Assembly: GCF_048388525.1 (NCBI RefSeq)
Contig: NZ_DBGCTQ010000116.1
Coordinates: 1 to 64,000 of the forward strand
From: BQOK01 sp048388525
GTDB taxonomy: Bacteria; Bacillota; Clostridia; Oscillospirales; Ruminococcaceae
DNA length: 64,000 bases
Direction: 5' to 3'
In this document: one piece after another, positions 25,190-33,521 of the stretch
How positions within the stretch are numbered: position 1 is the first letter of the stretch
Layout of the letters: the number at the start of each line of letters is the position of its first letter
Translations under genes and position numbers: made by a program
The notes under the pieces: generated by a model
What the model saw: only the letters and a program-made list of their open reading frames with translations
What the model was told of the DNA's origin: nothing
Databases searched by the model: none

Positions 25190-25480
25190 TTATTTGGCGG
25201 GATTATTGCCGGGATCATCAGGAGTTTGTATGCGGGCCATCCGACGCAGAATATCGACCCAAGCAAGCACATCCTCGCTACCCAGTTGTGCGGCAGCCTC
25301 CGTGATGTCCTCCATCAAAGGGGGCGGCAGACTTTTCCCCGGCTTGTGAGAATCGGCCCCGTTTTTTTTATCCATAGCAGAAAGAATAATTGACGAGCCA
25401 TAAGTATAAATAGACAAATGCTTCCCCGTGTAGAGATCAAGGCTATTCCTGATTTCTTTGGGAATAACAATGAAAATCTT
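25190..25480 (-). pseudogene. AbrB/SpoVT-family regulator remnant, N-terminus missing
   Basis: On the minus strand an open frame reads IVIPKEIRNSLDLYTGKH and then SIYTYGSSIIL, the unmistakable second half of an AbrB/SpoVT swapped-hairpin DNA-binding domain, followed by about 60 residues ending PDDPGNNPAK. Directly upstream (TGA at 25483-25481) the frame is closed, and the first part of the domain (the MKSTGIVRKxDELGR portion) is absent. There is no credible start codon. It is a truncated gene joined to foreign sequence and lies in an AT-richer stretch than its surroundings. Confidence 0.7.
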
Positions 25481-25605
25481 TCACCTGCCCAGCTTAAAGT
25501 TGCTCTGAATATGTTTAATGCGCTGCTGGAAGCCTTTGCGACAAATGAATCGCGGGGGTGAATTTTTGAGTCGTACCTGCTGCAAAATATAGAGAAAACA
25601 CGTAA
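25481..25605. other. AT-richer remnant sequence upstream of the AbrB fragment
   Basis: Part of the 569-base stretch between intact genes (25135-25703). On the plus strand a 47-codon reading (25418-25561) has a natural-looking C-terminal half (LSPAQLKVALNMFNALLEAF). Its first half is the antisense of the AbrB fragment. This may be the end of another broken gene; I see no ribosome site and do not call it as a gene. Confidence 0.4.
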
Positions 25606-25653
25606 AAAGCGGCGTTCCGCCGCGGCAAAAAGGCCGCGGCGGAACGCCGCTTT
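25606..25653. terminator. Strong bidirectional terminator
   Basis: 21-bp perfect stem beginning aaagcggcgttccgccgcgg, 6-base loop, flanked by A and T runs; ends the minus-strand MGMT unit at 25704 and any rightward read-through. Confidence 0.9.
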
Positions 25654-25703
25654 GGGTAACAAAAAGTTACTTCCGAACATCCTGCTTTTGTTGAATGCAG
25701 CTC

Positions 25704-26012
25704 TTACTCATCCCATTGATAGTGCTTCATATCCACGCAGCCGTTCGGCTTAAAGTGAACGCCCTCGCTTTCCAGAAGGGCCCGCTGCCGCGCCCACCCG
25801 GGGGCGGTGCGGCCGGCGTGGTTCACGACCCTGTGGCAGGGGTAGCTGCCGTAAAATTCGGCCCGGCTGAGCACATTGCCCACCAGCCGAGCGTTTTTGT
25901 CCCGCCCGATCAGCCGGGCGATCTGCCCATAGCTGGCCACGCGTCCCGAGGGGATCTCTTCCACTGCGGACAGGATCTCGTAGATCAGCCGCTCGTCCAG
26001 AACCTTTTTCAT
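25704..26012 (-). CDS. MGMT-family DNA alkyltransferase domain protein, single-domain form
   Basis: 102 residues, only the C-terminal DNA-binding and active-site domain of O6-alkylguanine-DNA alkyltransferases. The helix-turn-helix region SGRVASYGQIARLIG and the active-site motif YPCHRVVNHAG are present, so the reactive Cys is kept. Many such short proteins are alkyltransferase-like (ATL) proteins, but those usually replace the Cys by Trp or Ala; this one could still accept alkyl groups. It is last in the ychF-mtnN operon, 18 bases after mtnN. Confidence 0.9.
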   Translation of the reverse strand: MKKVLDERLIYEILSAVEEIPSGRVASYGQIARLIGRDKNARLVGNVLSRAEFYGSYPCHRVVNHAGRTAPGWARQRALLESEGVHFKPNGCVDMKHYQWDE

Positions 26013-26030
26013 GCGCTTGCGGGCCCGGGC

Positions 26031-26723
26031 TCAGGCCAGCTCTTTGAGCATGTGGGCCACAATGGCGGTGGCGGTGGCCACATATTCGCTGATGCTGAAA
26101 TCCTTCACCACCAGCACCTCGTAGCCGGCCTCGTCGGCATTGTCGCTCATGGCCCGCAGGATCACGCAGGGCACGCCGTTTTTGGCGGCGATCTGGCTTA
26201 CCGCCGCGCCCTCCATCTCCACACAGTCCGGGCCCACCCTTTGCTGGATGGAGCGCTTGGTGGCGCTGTCGCCCACAAACTGGTCGCCGGTGGCGATGGT
26301 GCCCGCAACGGCGCGCACGCCCACCGCGCGGCAGGCCCGCAGCGCGGCCTCCACCAGTTCCGGGTCGCCCTCGTATTCGGCGGTGAACGGGGCGCTCTGC
26401 ACCAGCATGTCGTCCTGCGCGTCGTGGTAGACCACCCGGCGGCCCACCACCACGTCCCCAATGCCGATCTCGCTGCTCAGGTTGCCGGCCACGCCGGAAA
26501 AAACGATGCATCCCACGCCGAATTTTGTAATGAGCACCTGCGCGGTGGCTGCGGCGTTGGCCTTGCCCATGCCGCCGCAGCACACCACCACCCGGCGCTC
26601 GCCCAGATAGCCCTGGTGGTACTCCACCCCCGCATAGGGTTCCAGGCTCACGCCGTCCAGCAGCGCGCAGAGCTGATCCACCTCTTCGGGCATGGCGCCC
26701 ATGATGCCAATGATGTCTTCCAC
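26031..26723 (-). CDS. mtnN: 5'-methylthioadenosine/S-adenosylhomocysteine nucleosidase
   Basis: 230 residues, typical length. It starts IGIMGAMPEEVDQLC with the catalytic Glu region. VVCCGGMGKANAAATAQVLI and VFSGVAGNL follow; DCVEMEGAAVSQIA holds the ribose-binding VEMEG; SDNADE provides the catalytic Asp. It cleaves MTA and SAH, freeing adenine in the SAM recycling route. It sits 21 bases after ychF in a three-gene operon. Confidence 0.95.
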   Translation of the reverse strand: MEDIIGIMGAMPEEVDQLCALLDGVSLEPYAGVEYHQGYLGERRVVVCCGGMGKANAAATAQVLITKFGVGCIVFSGVAGNLSSEIGIGDVVVGRRVVYHDAQDDMLVQSAPFTAEYEGDPELVEAALRACRAVGVRAVAGTIATGDQFVGDSATKRSIQQRVGPDCVEMEGAAVSQIAAKNGVPCVILRAMSDNADEAGYEVLVVKDFSISEYVATATAIVAHMLKELA

Positions 26724-26744
26724 GGTCTTCTCCTTCTGTTTTGG

Positions 26745-27857
26745 TTACACGTTGAACAAAAACTCGATGATGTCGCCGTCCTGCACCACGTATTCCTTGC
26801 CCTCGGTGCGCTGCAGGCCCTTGGCCTTCACGGCGGCCATGCTGTAATCGCAGGCCTCAAAGTCGGCGTAGCCCACCACGCTGGCCCGGATGAAGCCCCG
26901 CTCAAAGTCCGAGTGGATCTTGCCCGCCGCCTGGGGGGCCTTGGTGCCGCGCTTGATGGTCCAGGCGCGGCACTCCTTTTTGCCGTCGGTCAAAAAGCTG
27001 ATGAGGCCCAGCAGGTGGTAGCTGGCCTTGATCAGGTTGTCCAGCCCGGTGGCCCCGATGCCCATCTCGGCCAAAAATTCCCGCTTCTCCTCGGGGGTGT
27101 AGTCGGCAATGTCCTCCTCGGTCTTGGCGCAGATGGGGATGCACTCGGCGCCCTCCCGCGCGGCCAGGGCTTTCACGGCCTGGTAGTGGGGGTTTGCCTC
27201 CATGCCGTCCATCAGGTCGTCCTCGCTCAGGTTGGCGGCGTAGATTACCGGCTTTGCGGTGAGCAGCCCCATCTCTTTCAGCTGCAGGGCCTGCTCCTCG
27301 TCGCCCTCGTCGAAGGCAAAGGCGCGGGCGTTTTTGCCCTGGCCCAAATGATCCGCCAGCGCCCGCAGCCACGCGGCGGCGGCCCCGGCCTTTTTGTCGC
27401 CGGTCTTGGCGGCCTTTTCAAATTTGGCGGCGCGGTTTTCCACCACCTCCAGATCGCTCAGGATCAGCTCGGTGTCGATGGTCTCGATGTCCCGCAGGGG
27501 GTCCACCGCGCCCTCCACGTGCACGATGTCGGTGCCGCCGAAGCAGCGCACCACGTGCACGATGGCCTCGCACTCGCGGATGTTGCCCAAAAATTTATTG
27601 CCCAGCCCCTCGCCCCTGGACGCGCCCTTCACCAGGCCCGCAATGTCCACAAATTCCACGATGGCGGGGGTCTTTTTATTGGTGGCCCAGATCTCGGCCA
27701 GCTTGTCCAGCCGGGCGTCGGGCACGGCCACGATGCCGGTGTTGGGGTCGATGGTGCAGAACGGGTAGTTCGCCGCCGCCGCGTTCCGGGTGCTGGTGAT
27801 GGCGTTGAACAGGGTGCTCTTGCCCACGTTGGGCAGGCCCACGATGCCTAGTTTCAT
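26745..27857 (-). CDS. ychF: YchF/OLA1 family ATPase
   Basis: 370 residues from the ATG at 27857 (GGAG upstream); a longer frame adds only an unsupported basic leader. The P-loop is GLPNVGKSTLFN (about 6-17). The G-domain then has NYPFCTIDPN and VDIAGLVKGASRGEG; the TGS domain near the C-terminus includes RAWTIKRGTKAPQAAGKIHSD and ends VVQDGDIIEFLFNV. YchF binds ATP in place of GTP and associates with ribosomes. It is first in the operon, with a promoter at 27987-28015. Confidence 0.96.
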   Translation of the reverse strand: MKLGIVGLPNVGKSTLFNAITSTRNAAAANYPFCTIDPNTGIVAVPDARLDKLAEIWATNKKTPAIVEFVDIAGLVKGASRGEGLGNKFLGNIRECEAIVHVVRCFGGTDIVHVEGAVDPLRDIETIDTELILSDLEVVENRAAKFEKAAKTGDKKAGAAAAWLRALADHLGQGKNARAFAFDEGDEEQALQLKEMGLLTAKPVIYAANLSEDDLMDGMEANPHYQAVKALAAREGAECIPICAKTEEDIADYTPEEKREFLAEMGIGATGLDNLIKASYHLLGLISFLTDGKKECRAWTIKRGTKAPQAAGKIHSDFERGFIRASVVGYADFEACDYSMAAVKAKGLQRTEGKEYVVQDGDIIEFLFNV

Positions 27858-27986
27858 TGCTCGGCTCCTTTTTCCATATCGGGCGCGGCGCACCTGGAAA
27901 AGTGCGCGGCCCGGTTTTCTGCGCCGCGGAAGGCCTGCCGCGCCGGGCGGCGCCGCAAAGCCTCGCAGCTGCTTTTATACCACCCT

Positions 27987-28015
27987 ATTATAGCGAACTG
28001 GGCCGGCCAAGGCAA
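27987..28015 (-). promoter_or_regulatory. Promoter of the ychF-mtnN operon
   Basis: The minus strand has TTGCCT (28015-28010), a 17-base spacer and TATAAT (27992-27987), 130 bases before the ychF ATG. Confidence 0.6.
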
Positions 28016-28068
28016 GAAAACCGGCGATTTTCGGGCCATATGTTCTTTTTTTATCCACAAATGTACAG

Positions 28069-28074
28069 TATAAT
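28069..28074 (+). promoter_or_regulatory. Candidate -10 for the two-component operon
   Basis: TATAAT about 94 bases before the response regulator ATG; no recognisable -35, so an activator may be needed. With 27987-28015 it accounts for the 310-base gap between the divergent genes; nothing else was seen there. Confidence 0.4.
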
Positions 28075-28167
28075 AAAAACGATCTGCCGCGCCGGGCTTT
28101 GCCCGCGCCGGGCAGCACGGGCAAACGCGCCGTGTGATTTTTGAAACAGAGAGGGATGTTTTGCAAA

Positions 28168-28857
28168 ATGCCCAGTGAAAAAATATTGATCGTGGACGAC
28201 GACCAGAATATCTGCGAGCTGCTTCGGCTGTATCTGGATAAAGAGGGCTACCAGACCCAGATTGCTCATGACGGCGAAACCGCCATTGCCACCTTTGAGA
28301 GCTGGCGGCCGGGCCTGGTGCTTTTGGATGTGATGATGCCCAAAATGGATGGGTGGGAGGTCTGCCGCCGCATCCGCGCGCTGGGGGATGTGCCGGTCAT
28401 CATGCTCACCGCCAAGGGCGAGACCTTTGATAAGGTTCTGGGCCTGGAGCTGGGAGCCGACGATTATGTGGTAAAGCCCTTCGACACCAAGGAGGTGGTG
28501 GCCCGCATCAAGGCGGTGCTGCGCCGCTGCGCCCCGGCTGAGAATGGCAGGGAGGGGATCATCCAGTTCGAGAACCTGTCGCTGGATATGGGCCGGTACG
28601 AACTTAAGGTGGGGGGCAAGGTGGTGGAGGCCCCGCCCAAGGAGCTGGAATTGCTGGCCTACCTTGCCGGCCACCCCAACCGGGTGTTCACCCGCGACCA
28701 GCTGCTGGACGAGGTGTGGGGATTTGAGTATTACGGCGACTCCCGCACCATCGACGTGCACATCAAGCGCCTGCGCGAAAAGCTGGAGGGCGCAAGCGGG
28801 CAGTGGTGCCTGAAAACGGTGTGGGGCGTGGGCTACAAGTTTGAAGTAAAGGACTGA
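28168..28857 (+). CDS. OmpR/PhoB-type response regulator
   Basis: 229 residues from the ATG at 28168; in-frame TTG (28141) and ATG (28156) upstream are less well placed relative to GAGAGGG. Receiver acidic residues are D10-D12, phospho-acceptor D54 (LLDVMMPK) and Lys in VVKPF. The winged helix has FTRDQLLDEVWGF and TIDVHIKRLREKLE. It is followed after six bases by its kinase gene. The pair resembles PhoP/PhoR or VanR-like systems, but no target is visible. Confidence 0.93.
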   Translation: MPSEKILIVDDDQNICELLRLYLDKEGYQTQIAHDGETAIATFESWRPGLVLLDVMMPKMDGWEVCRRIRALGDVPVIMLTAKGETFDKVLGLELGADDYVVKPFDTKEVVARIKAVLRRCAPAENGREGIIQFENLSLDMGRYELKVGGKVVEAPPKELELLAYLAGHPNRVFTRDQLLDEVWGFEYYGDSRTIDVHIKRLREKLEGASGQWCLKTVWGVGYKFEVKD

Positions 28858-28863
28858 CGTGTT

Positions 28864-30336
28864 TTGCGCAAGAGCATCAGTTCCATGTATTTTACCACCA
28901 CCGCGGCGCTGCTGATCGCCAGCACGGCGGTGATGGGGCTCATCCAGATGTATCTGGTCATGGGCTATTTCAAAAACGACAAGCGCGAGTCCCTCACCGA
29001 TGTGGTGAACATCGCCTCCACCCAGTTCCAGAGCGAGTCGCAGCTGCGCGAGGCGCTGCTTCAGAACCCGGACCTGGCCCAGGCGGTGCAGAAGAGCATG
29101 GCGCTGATCAGCGAGACCAGCAGCACCACCATCTTTTTTACCGACAAAGAGGGCACGCTGGTGCTGTGCAGCGAGGGATCCAAGAGCGTGAACCTGGGCA
29201 AAACGGTGCCGGCCTCGGCCCTGAAGGCCGCCGAGAGCGACAAGGGCTTTTTCGAGACCGGCACCCTGGGCGGGCTTTACCCCGCCCGCTATTATACCGC
29301 GGGCGGCGCGGTGCGCGACGGCAGCGGCGGGGTGCGGGGGTATGTGTTCGCCTCCACCAGCGCCGAGAGCCTGGGCGTGTTCGTGAGCGATATGTTTTCC
29401 AGCTTTATCCTGGCGGCGGGGCTGATGCTGCTGGCCTCCAGCGTGCTGGCCATCTTTTTTACCACCCGCCTGACCACCCCGCTGCGCCGGATCAGCGAGG
29501 CCGCCCGCAAGTTCGGCGGCGGCGATTTCAGCGTGCGGGTGCCGGTGGACGGTGACGACGAGGTGGCCCAGCTGGCGATCACCTTCAACAACATGGCCCG
29601 CAACCTGGAGACCATCGATTCCAGCCGCGCCAGCTTTATGGGGAACATCGCCCACGAGCTGCGCACCCCCATGACCAGCATCAAGGGCTTTATCGACGGC
29701 ATGCTGGACGGAACCATCCCGGACGAGATGCGCCAGCATTACCTGGGCCTGGTGAGCCAGGAGGTGGGGCGGCTGACCCGCCTGATCCAGAACATGCTGG
29801 ATATCTCCAAGCTGGAGGCGGGCGAGTATCAGGTGCACGCCCAGACCTATGATGTGTGGGAAAGCATGACCGGCGTGGTATTCAGCGCCGAGCAGCGCAT
29901 CGAGGCCCGCCGCATCGACATCCAGGGCCTGGCCCCGCAGAAGACTATGGTCTACGCCGACCCGGATCTGGTGTACCAGGTGGTGTATAATCTTTTGGAC
30001 AACGCCATCAAATTTACCCCCGAGGGGGGCTTCATCAAATTTGGCGTGCAGAAGAGCGGGGGCTTTGTGACCATATCGGTGCGCAACTCCGGGCAGGGCA
30101 TCTCGGCGGACGCGCTGCCCTATGTGTTCGAGCGGTTTTACAAGGAGGACAAGAGCCGCGGGCTGAATACCCGCGGCAGCGGCCTGGGGCTGCACATCAG
30201 CAAGGTGCTGGTGGCGCTTTCGGGCGGCGAGATCTGGGCGGAGAGCGAGGAGGGGCAGTGGTGCCAGTTCAGCTTTACGCTGCCCTGCGATGCGCCGGCC
30301 TCGGGCGAGCGCCGCAAAAAGGCGGCCGGCCGGTAG
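28864..30336 (+). CDS. Sensor histidine kinase
   Basis: 490 residues from a TTG start with AAGGA ten bases upstream. TM1 is at about 12-34, the extracytoplasmic sensor at 35-178 and TM2 at about 179-200. HAMP follows, then the H-box NIAHELRTPMTSIKGF with His264. The ATPase domain has the N-box YNLLDNAIKFTPEGG, VRNSGQGIS and GSGLGLHISK. All catalytic boxes are intact. It is cotranscribed with the regulator and ends before a strong terminator. Confidence 0.93.
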   Translation: MRKSISSMYFTTTAALLIASTAVMGLIQMYLVMGYFKNDKRESLTDVVNIASTQFQSESQLREALLQNPDLAQAVQKSMALISETSSTTIFFTDKEGTLVLCSEGSKSVNLGKTVPASALKAAESDKGFFETGTLGGLYPARYYTAGGAVRDGSGGVRGYVFASTSAESLGVFVSDMFSSFILAAGLMLLASSVLAIFFTTRLTTPLRRISEAARKFGGGDFSVRVPVDGDDEVAQLAITFNNMARNLETIDSSRASFMGNIAHELRTPMTSIKGFIDGMLDGTIPDEMRQHYLGLVSQEVGRLTRLIQNMLDISKLEAGEYQVHAQTYDVWESMTGVVFSAEQRIEARRIDIQGLAPQKTMVYADPDLVYQVVYNLLDNAIKFTPEGGFIKFGVQKSGGFVTISVRNSGQGISADALPYVFERFYKEDKSRGLNTRGSGLGLHISKVLVALSGGEIWAESEEGQWCQFSFTLPCDAPASGERRKKAAGR

Positions 30337-30364
30337 GGCCCGCCGCAGTTGTGGAGATCCTTAT

Positions 30365-30397
30365 AAAAAGGGGCGCTTGCGAAAAGCGCCCCTTTTT
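30365..30397 (+). terminator. Intrinsic terminator after the two-component operon
   Basis: 14-bp stem aaaaaggggcgctt / aagcgccccttttt with the U tract contained in the 3' arm. Confidence 0.9.
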
Positions 30398-30530
30398 GTG
30401 CAAAAAACGTGAAAAAGAATGCCGTCTATTTGCTTTTTGGGCCGCTTTAGGATAAAATAAATCATGTATATTTTTAAAGTGGCGCAGTGCGGCTTTTGGA
30501 CCTGCGCCGCGCAGGGAGGACGGGACCCCT

Positions 30531-31181
30531 ATGACCCAGCTCAGCCCCTCGATTCTGGCGGCGGATTTTGCCGCGCTGGGCGCCCAATGCGCCGCAGCGC
30601 TGGCTGCCGGGGCGGACATGCTGCACTTCGATGTGATGGACGGCCATTTCGTGCCGAATATCAGCTTTGGCGTGCCGGTGCTGGAAAGCCTGCACAAAAC
30701 CCTGCCCGGGGCGTTTTACGATGTACACCTGATGATCAGCCGCCCGCTGGACTATGTGCAGCCCTTTGCAAAGGCGGGGGCCGGCTGCATTACCTTTCAC
30801 CTGGAAAGCGAGAGCGACGCCGCGGCCACCATCGCCGCCATCCATGCGGCGGGGTGCAAGGCGGGCCTTTCGATAAAGCCCGGCACCCCGGCCCAAAGGG
30901 TGCTGCCCTACCTTGACGAGCTGGACCTGGTGCTGGTGATGAGCGTGGAGCCCGGGTTTGGCGGGCAGAAATTCCAGCCTGGGGCGCTGGACAAGCTGCG
31001 GATGCTGCGCGCGGAATGCGCTGCGCGCGGGCTCAGCCCCTGGCTGGAGGTGGACGGCGGCGTGGACGAAACCACCGCCCCGGGGTGCGCCCGCGCGGGG
31101 GCCGACCTGCTGGTGGCGGGCAGCGCGGTGTTTGGCCGGCCGGATCTGGCGGCTGCGGTGGCCGCACTCAAAAACCTGTAA
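30531..31181 (+). CDS. rpe: Ribulose-phosphate 3-epimerase
   Basis: 216 residues; ATG preceded by GGGAGGAC. The TIM-barrel landmarks are LSPSILAADFAALG (catalytic Asp region), HFDVMDGHFVPNISFG (metal ligands), YDVHLMISRPLDYV, VLVMSVEPGFGGQKF and EVDGGVDETTA. It interconverts ribulose-5-phosphate and xylulose-5-phosphate. It is the first gene of a long rightward operon; the RnfD-like gene starts 44 bases later, an unusual neighbour for rpe. Confidence 0.96.
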   Translation: MTQLSPSILAADFAALGAQCAAALAAGADMLHFDVMDGHFVPNISFGVPVLESLHKTLPGAFYDVHLMISRPLDYVQPFAKAGAGCITFHLESESDAAATIAAIHAAGCKAGLSIKPGTPAQRVLPYLDELDLVLVMSVEPGFGGQKFQPGALDKLRMLRAECAARGLSPWLEVDGGVDETTAPGCARAGADLLVAGSAVFGRPDLAAAVAALKNL

Positions 31182-31225
31182 CGCCCGGGCCGCCAAGGCC
31201 TTTTGCGGGGCGTGGAAAGGAAACC

Positions 31226-32230
31226 ATGAGCACAAAACCAAAACAACCGGCCCCGATCCACGAGGATCTGGGCATGCACACCGACCTTGTTTACATGTGC
31301 CTGCCGCTCATTGCCATGGCCGTTTGCTTTTACGGCATCCGGGTGGCGCTGCTGTGCGGCACGGCGGTGATTACCGCCAACCTGTGCGACCGGCTGGTGG
31401 CGCTGCTGCGCCGCCAGAAATATGAAAAGGGCGAGTGGAGCAGCGAGGCGTTCGCCCTGCTGCTTACTCTGCTCATGCCCGCCACGGTGAGCTATTATGT
31501 GGTGATCGTGGGCGTGCTGGCCGCAGTGCTGCTGGCAAAAGAGGCTTTTGGAGGCTATGGCGCCTACCCATTCCACCCGGCGGCCGTGGGGTACGCGGTG
31601 GTGGCTGTGAGCTGGCCGGAGCAGGTGTTCGCCTACCCGCAGCCCAACCTTTTTGCCAGCCTGCCGCTGGGCAGCGCCAAGGGTGTGGCCCTGGTGGAGG
31701 GCCCCTCGCACATCCTGCGCAACGGGGGCCTGCCCACCATTTCCACCATGGATCTGGCGCTGGGCAACTACGCGGGGCCCATGGGCGCCACCATGCTGCT
31801 GGTGATCCTGGCCTGCGCGCTGTTTTTGCTGCACCGGCGGCGCATCGGCGTGGCCACGCCGCTGTGCTTTGTGGGGGCCTGCCTGCTGGTCGCGTTTTTG
31901 TTCCCGCGGCTTGGGGACGTGGCCTGGTCCATGCCCTGGAGCCACCTGGCCGAGCGGCTGGCGGCGGCCAAGTACGAAGTGGGCAGCGGCGGCATTTTGT
32001 ATGCGGCGGTGTTTTTGATCAACGACCCGGCCACACTGCCCAAGAACAAGGTGAGCCGGGCCGTGTACGGCCTGGTGCTGGGCGTGGTGGCCATGATGTT
32101 CCGCTATTACGGCAGCTATGAAACCGGCGTGTGCTTTGCGTTGCTGGCGGTGAACTCGGTGTCCGGGTGGATCGACCGGGCGATCCTGCGCGCGATGAAC
32201 CGGAAAGGGGTGGTGCGCCGTGAAGCTTAA
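31226..32230 (+). CDS. RnfD/NqrB-family membrane protein, apparently lacking the FMN-attachment threonine
   Basis: 334 residues from the ATG at 31226 (GGAAAGGA upstream), with about nine membrane helices. RnfD landmarks are kept: FGGYGAYPFHPAAVGYAVVA matches the F-NPA-VGY block, and GNYAGPMGATM aligns with the usual G-x-x-GSxGETS. In RnfD proteins the covalent FMN sits on Thr of a D-x-x-[ST]-[GAS]-A-T-P motif between these blocks. The equivalent stretch here is VALVEGPSHILRNGG, with Gly in place of Thr by my alignment. It overlaps the RnfE-like gene by 11 bases. Function is unknown; membership of the family is clear. Confidence 0.85.
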   Translation: MSTKPKQPAPIHEDLGMHTDLVYMCLPLIAMAVCFYGIRVALLCGTAVITANLCDRLVALLRRQKYEKGEWSSEAFALLLTLLMPATVSYYVVIVGVLAAVLLAKEAFGGYGAYPFHPAAVGYAVVAVSWPEQVFAYPQPNLFASLPLGSAKGVALVEGPSHILRNGGLPTISTMDLALGNYAGPMGATMLLVILACALFLLHRRRIGVATPLCFVGACLLVAFLFPRLGDVAWSMPWSHLAERLAAAKYEVGSGGILYAAVFLINDPATLPKNKVSRAVYGLVLGVVAMMFRYYGSYETGVCFALLAVNSVSGWIDRAILRAMNRKGVVRREA

Positions 32231-32876
32231 AAAAGCGCTGTATCTTTCGGAAAACATGGACCGGATTGCCCGCAGGGACCGGGTGTTTTTAAATAACCCT
32301 GTGGTCATGCAGGGCATGGGCCTGGCCCCCCTGGTGGTGGCTGCCACCACCGGGCGCAGCGCCCTGATGCTGTGCGTGGCGGTGCTGATTATGCTTACCC
32401 CCACCCGCGTGATCGCGGCGGTGCTCAGCCGGGCGGCGGTGTACCGCTTCCGGGCGCTGACCTATTGCCTGACCAGTTCGCTCACCTACATCGCGGCGTA
32501 TTATGCGGTGCGGGCGCTGTTCGATGTGGAGTATTTGCAGCTGGGCATCTACCTGCCCATGCTGGTGGTGGAGCCGCTCATCATCAAGCGGTACGAGCGG
32601 CCCCAAAAGGAGCGGGTGAGCGTGGCCTTTAAAAAGGGCCTGCGCATTACCTGCGGCTATGCGCTGATCCTGCTGCTGATGGGCTGCCTGCGGGAGGTGC
32701 TGGCCGCCCGGGCCATTTTCGGTATGCCGCTGGAAGGGCTGCCCTGGGCGCTGCTGCCCATTGCCAGCCTGCCCGCCGGCGGGTTTATTCTGCTGGGGGT
32801 GGTGTGCGCGGTCTGGCGAAGCGCGGTGAACGCATATAAAAAACATGTGAATATGGAGGCGAAGCGCGGCGTATGA
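32220..32876 (+). CDS. RnfE/NqrD-family membrane protein lacking the cluster cysteines
   Basis: 218 residues from a GTG start inside the end of the previous gene. Six membrane helices. RnfE features are recognisable: NPVVMQGMGLAPLVVAAT (usual NPVLVQxLGLCPxLAVT), LREVLAARAIFG (usual REVLGxGxxFG) and SLPAGGFILLG (usual PPGAFxLLG). The cysteine of GLCP is Ala here. The second cysteine, in the usual V-V-N-C of the fourth helix, is replaced in YLPMLVVEPLIIK. Those two cysteines normally hold half of a [2Fe-2S] cluster shared with RnfA. It overlaps the next gene by four bases. Confidence 0.85.
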   Translation: MKLKKALYLSENMDRIARRDRVFLNNPVVMQGMGLAPLVVAATTGRSALMLCVAVLIMLTPTRVIAAVLSRAAVYRFRALTYCLTSSLTYIAAYYAVRALFDVEYLQLGIYLPMLVVEPLIIKRYERPQKERVSVAFKKGLRITCGYALILLLMGCLREVLAARAIFGMPLEGLPWALLPIASLPAGGFILLGVVCAVWRSAVNAYKKHVNMEAKRGV

Positions 32877-33484
32877 GTAATGTGATCGAGGCCTGCGGCG
32901 TCTTCTTCTTTTACGCGGTGGCGGCGGTATTTGCCCAAAACGCCGTGTTCAGCCGCGCACTGGGCGTATCGCGCCTGGTAAAGCTGGTCGAGGACTCGAC
33001 CGTGGACACCCTGACCTTCGGCGGGCTGATGTGCCTGATCCAGCTGATTGCGGCGCCCCTGGCCCACTATGCCAACCGGTGGATCCAGCCGCTCCCGTTC
33101 CGGGGGGCGATCCGGCCGCTGGTGTTCGTGCTGTGCAGCACGGCGGCATTTTTGGTGGTGCTGGCGCTGGTGCTGCTGGTCTTTCGGCTGCAAAACGCAA
33201 AGCAGGTGGTGGCGGTGCTGCCCATGGCCACCTTTAACAGCGCGGTGATGGGCATGCTGCTGATCACCGCCACCCAGAGTTTTACCCTGCTGCAGACCCT
33301 GGGGTTTGCCCTGGGCAGCGGCGTGGGTTACATGATGGCGGTGGTGATCGTGACCGAGGGGCAGCGGAAGCTGCGCAGCCGGTCGGTGCCTGCGGCGTTC
33401 AAGGGGCTGCCCGTTACCCTTTTGTACATCGGGATCCTGTCGCTGGCGATCTACGGCTTCACCGGGCACAGGCCTTCCATCTGA
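32873..33484 (+). CDS. RnfA/NqrE-family membrane protein lacking the cluster cysteines
   Basis: 203 residues, coupled by ATGA to the RnfE-like gene. Six membrane helices. FAQNAVFSRALGVSRLVKL aligns with the usual VNNFVLxxxLGLCPFMGVS but the LCPFMG portion is missing. VLPMATFNSAVMGMLL aligns with LPLITTNCAVLGVAL, with Ser in place of Cys. The C-terminal VPAAFKGLPVTLLYIGILSL matches the family end. Both [2Fe-2S] cysteines are therefore absent here as in the RnfE-like partner. RnfB, RnfC and RnfG genes are not in the window. Confidence 0.85.
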   Translation: MSNVIEACGVFFFYAVAAVFAQNAVFSRALGVSRLVKLVEDSTVDTLTFGGLMCLIQLIAAPLAHYANRWIQPLPFRGAIRPLVFVLCSTAAFLVVLALVLLVFRLQNAKQVVAVLPMATFNSAVMGMLLITATQSFTLLQTLGFALGSGVGYMMAVVIVTEGQRKLRSRSVPAAFKGLPVTLLYIGILSLAIYGFTGHRPSI

Positions 33485-33521
33485 ACGGAACACTGCAAAA
33501 ACGAAAGGCGGCGAGGCGGTC

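Noticed and set aside
25418..25561. 47-codon plus-strand reading in the scar region
   Set aside because: Its first half is antisense to a clear AbrB domain and it has no ribosome site; kept only as a possible remnant.
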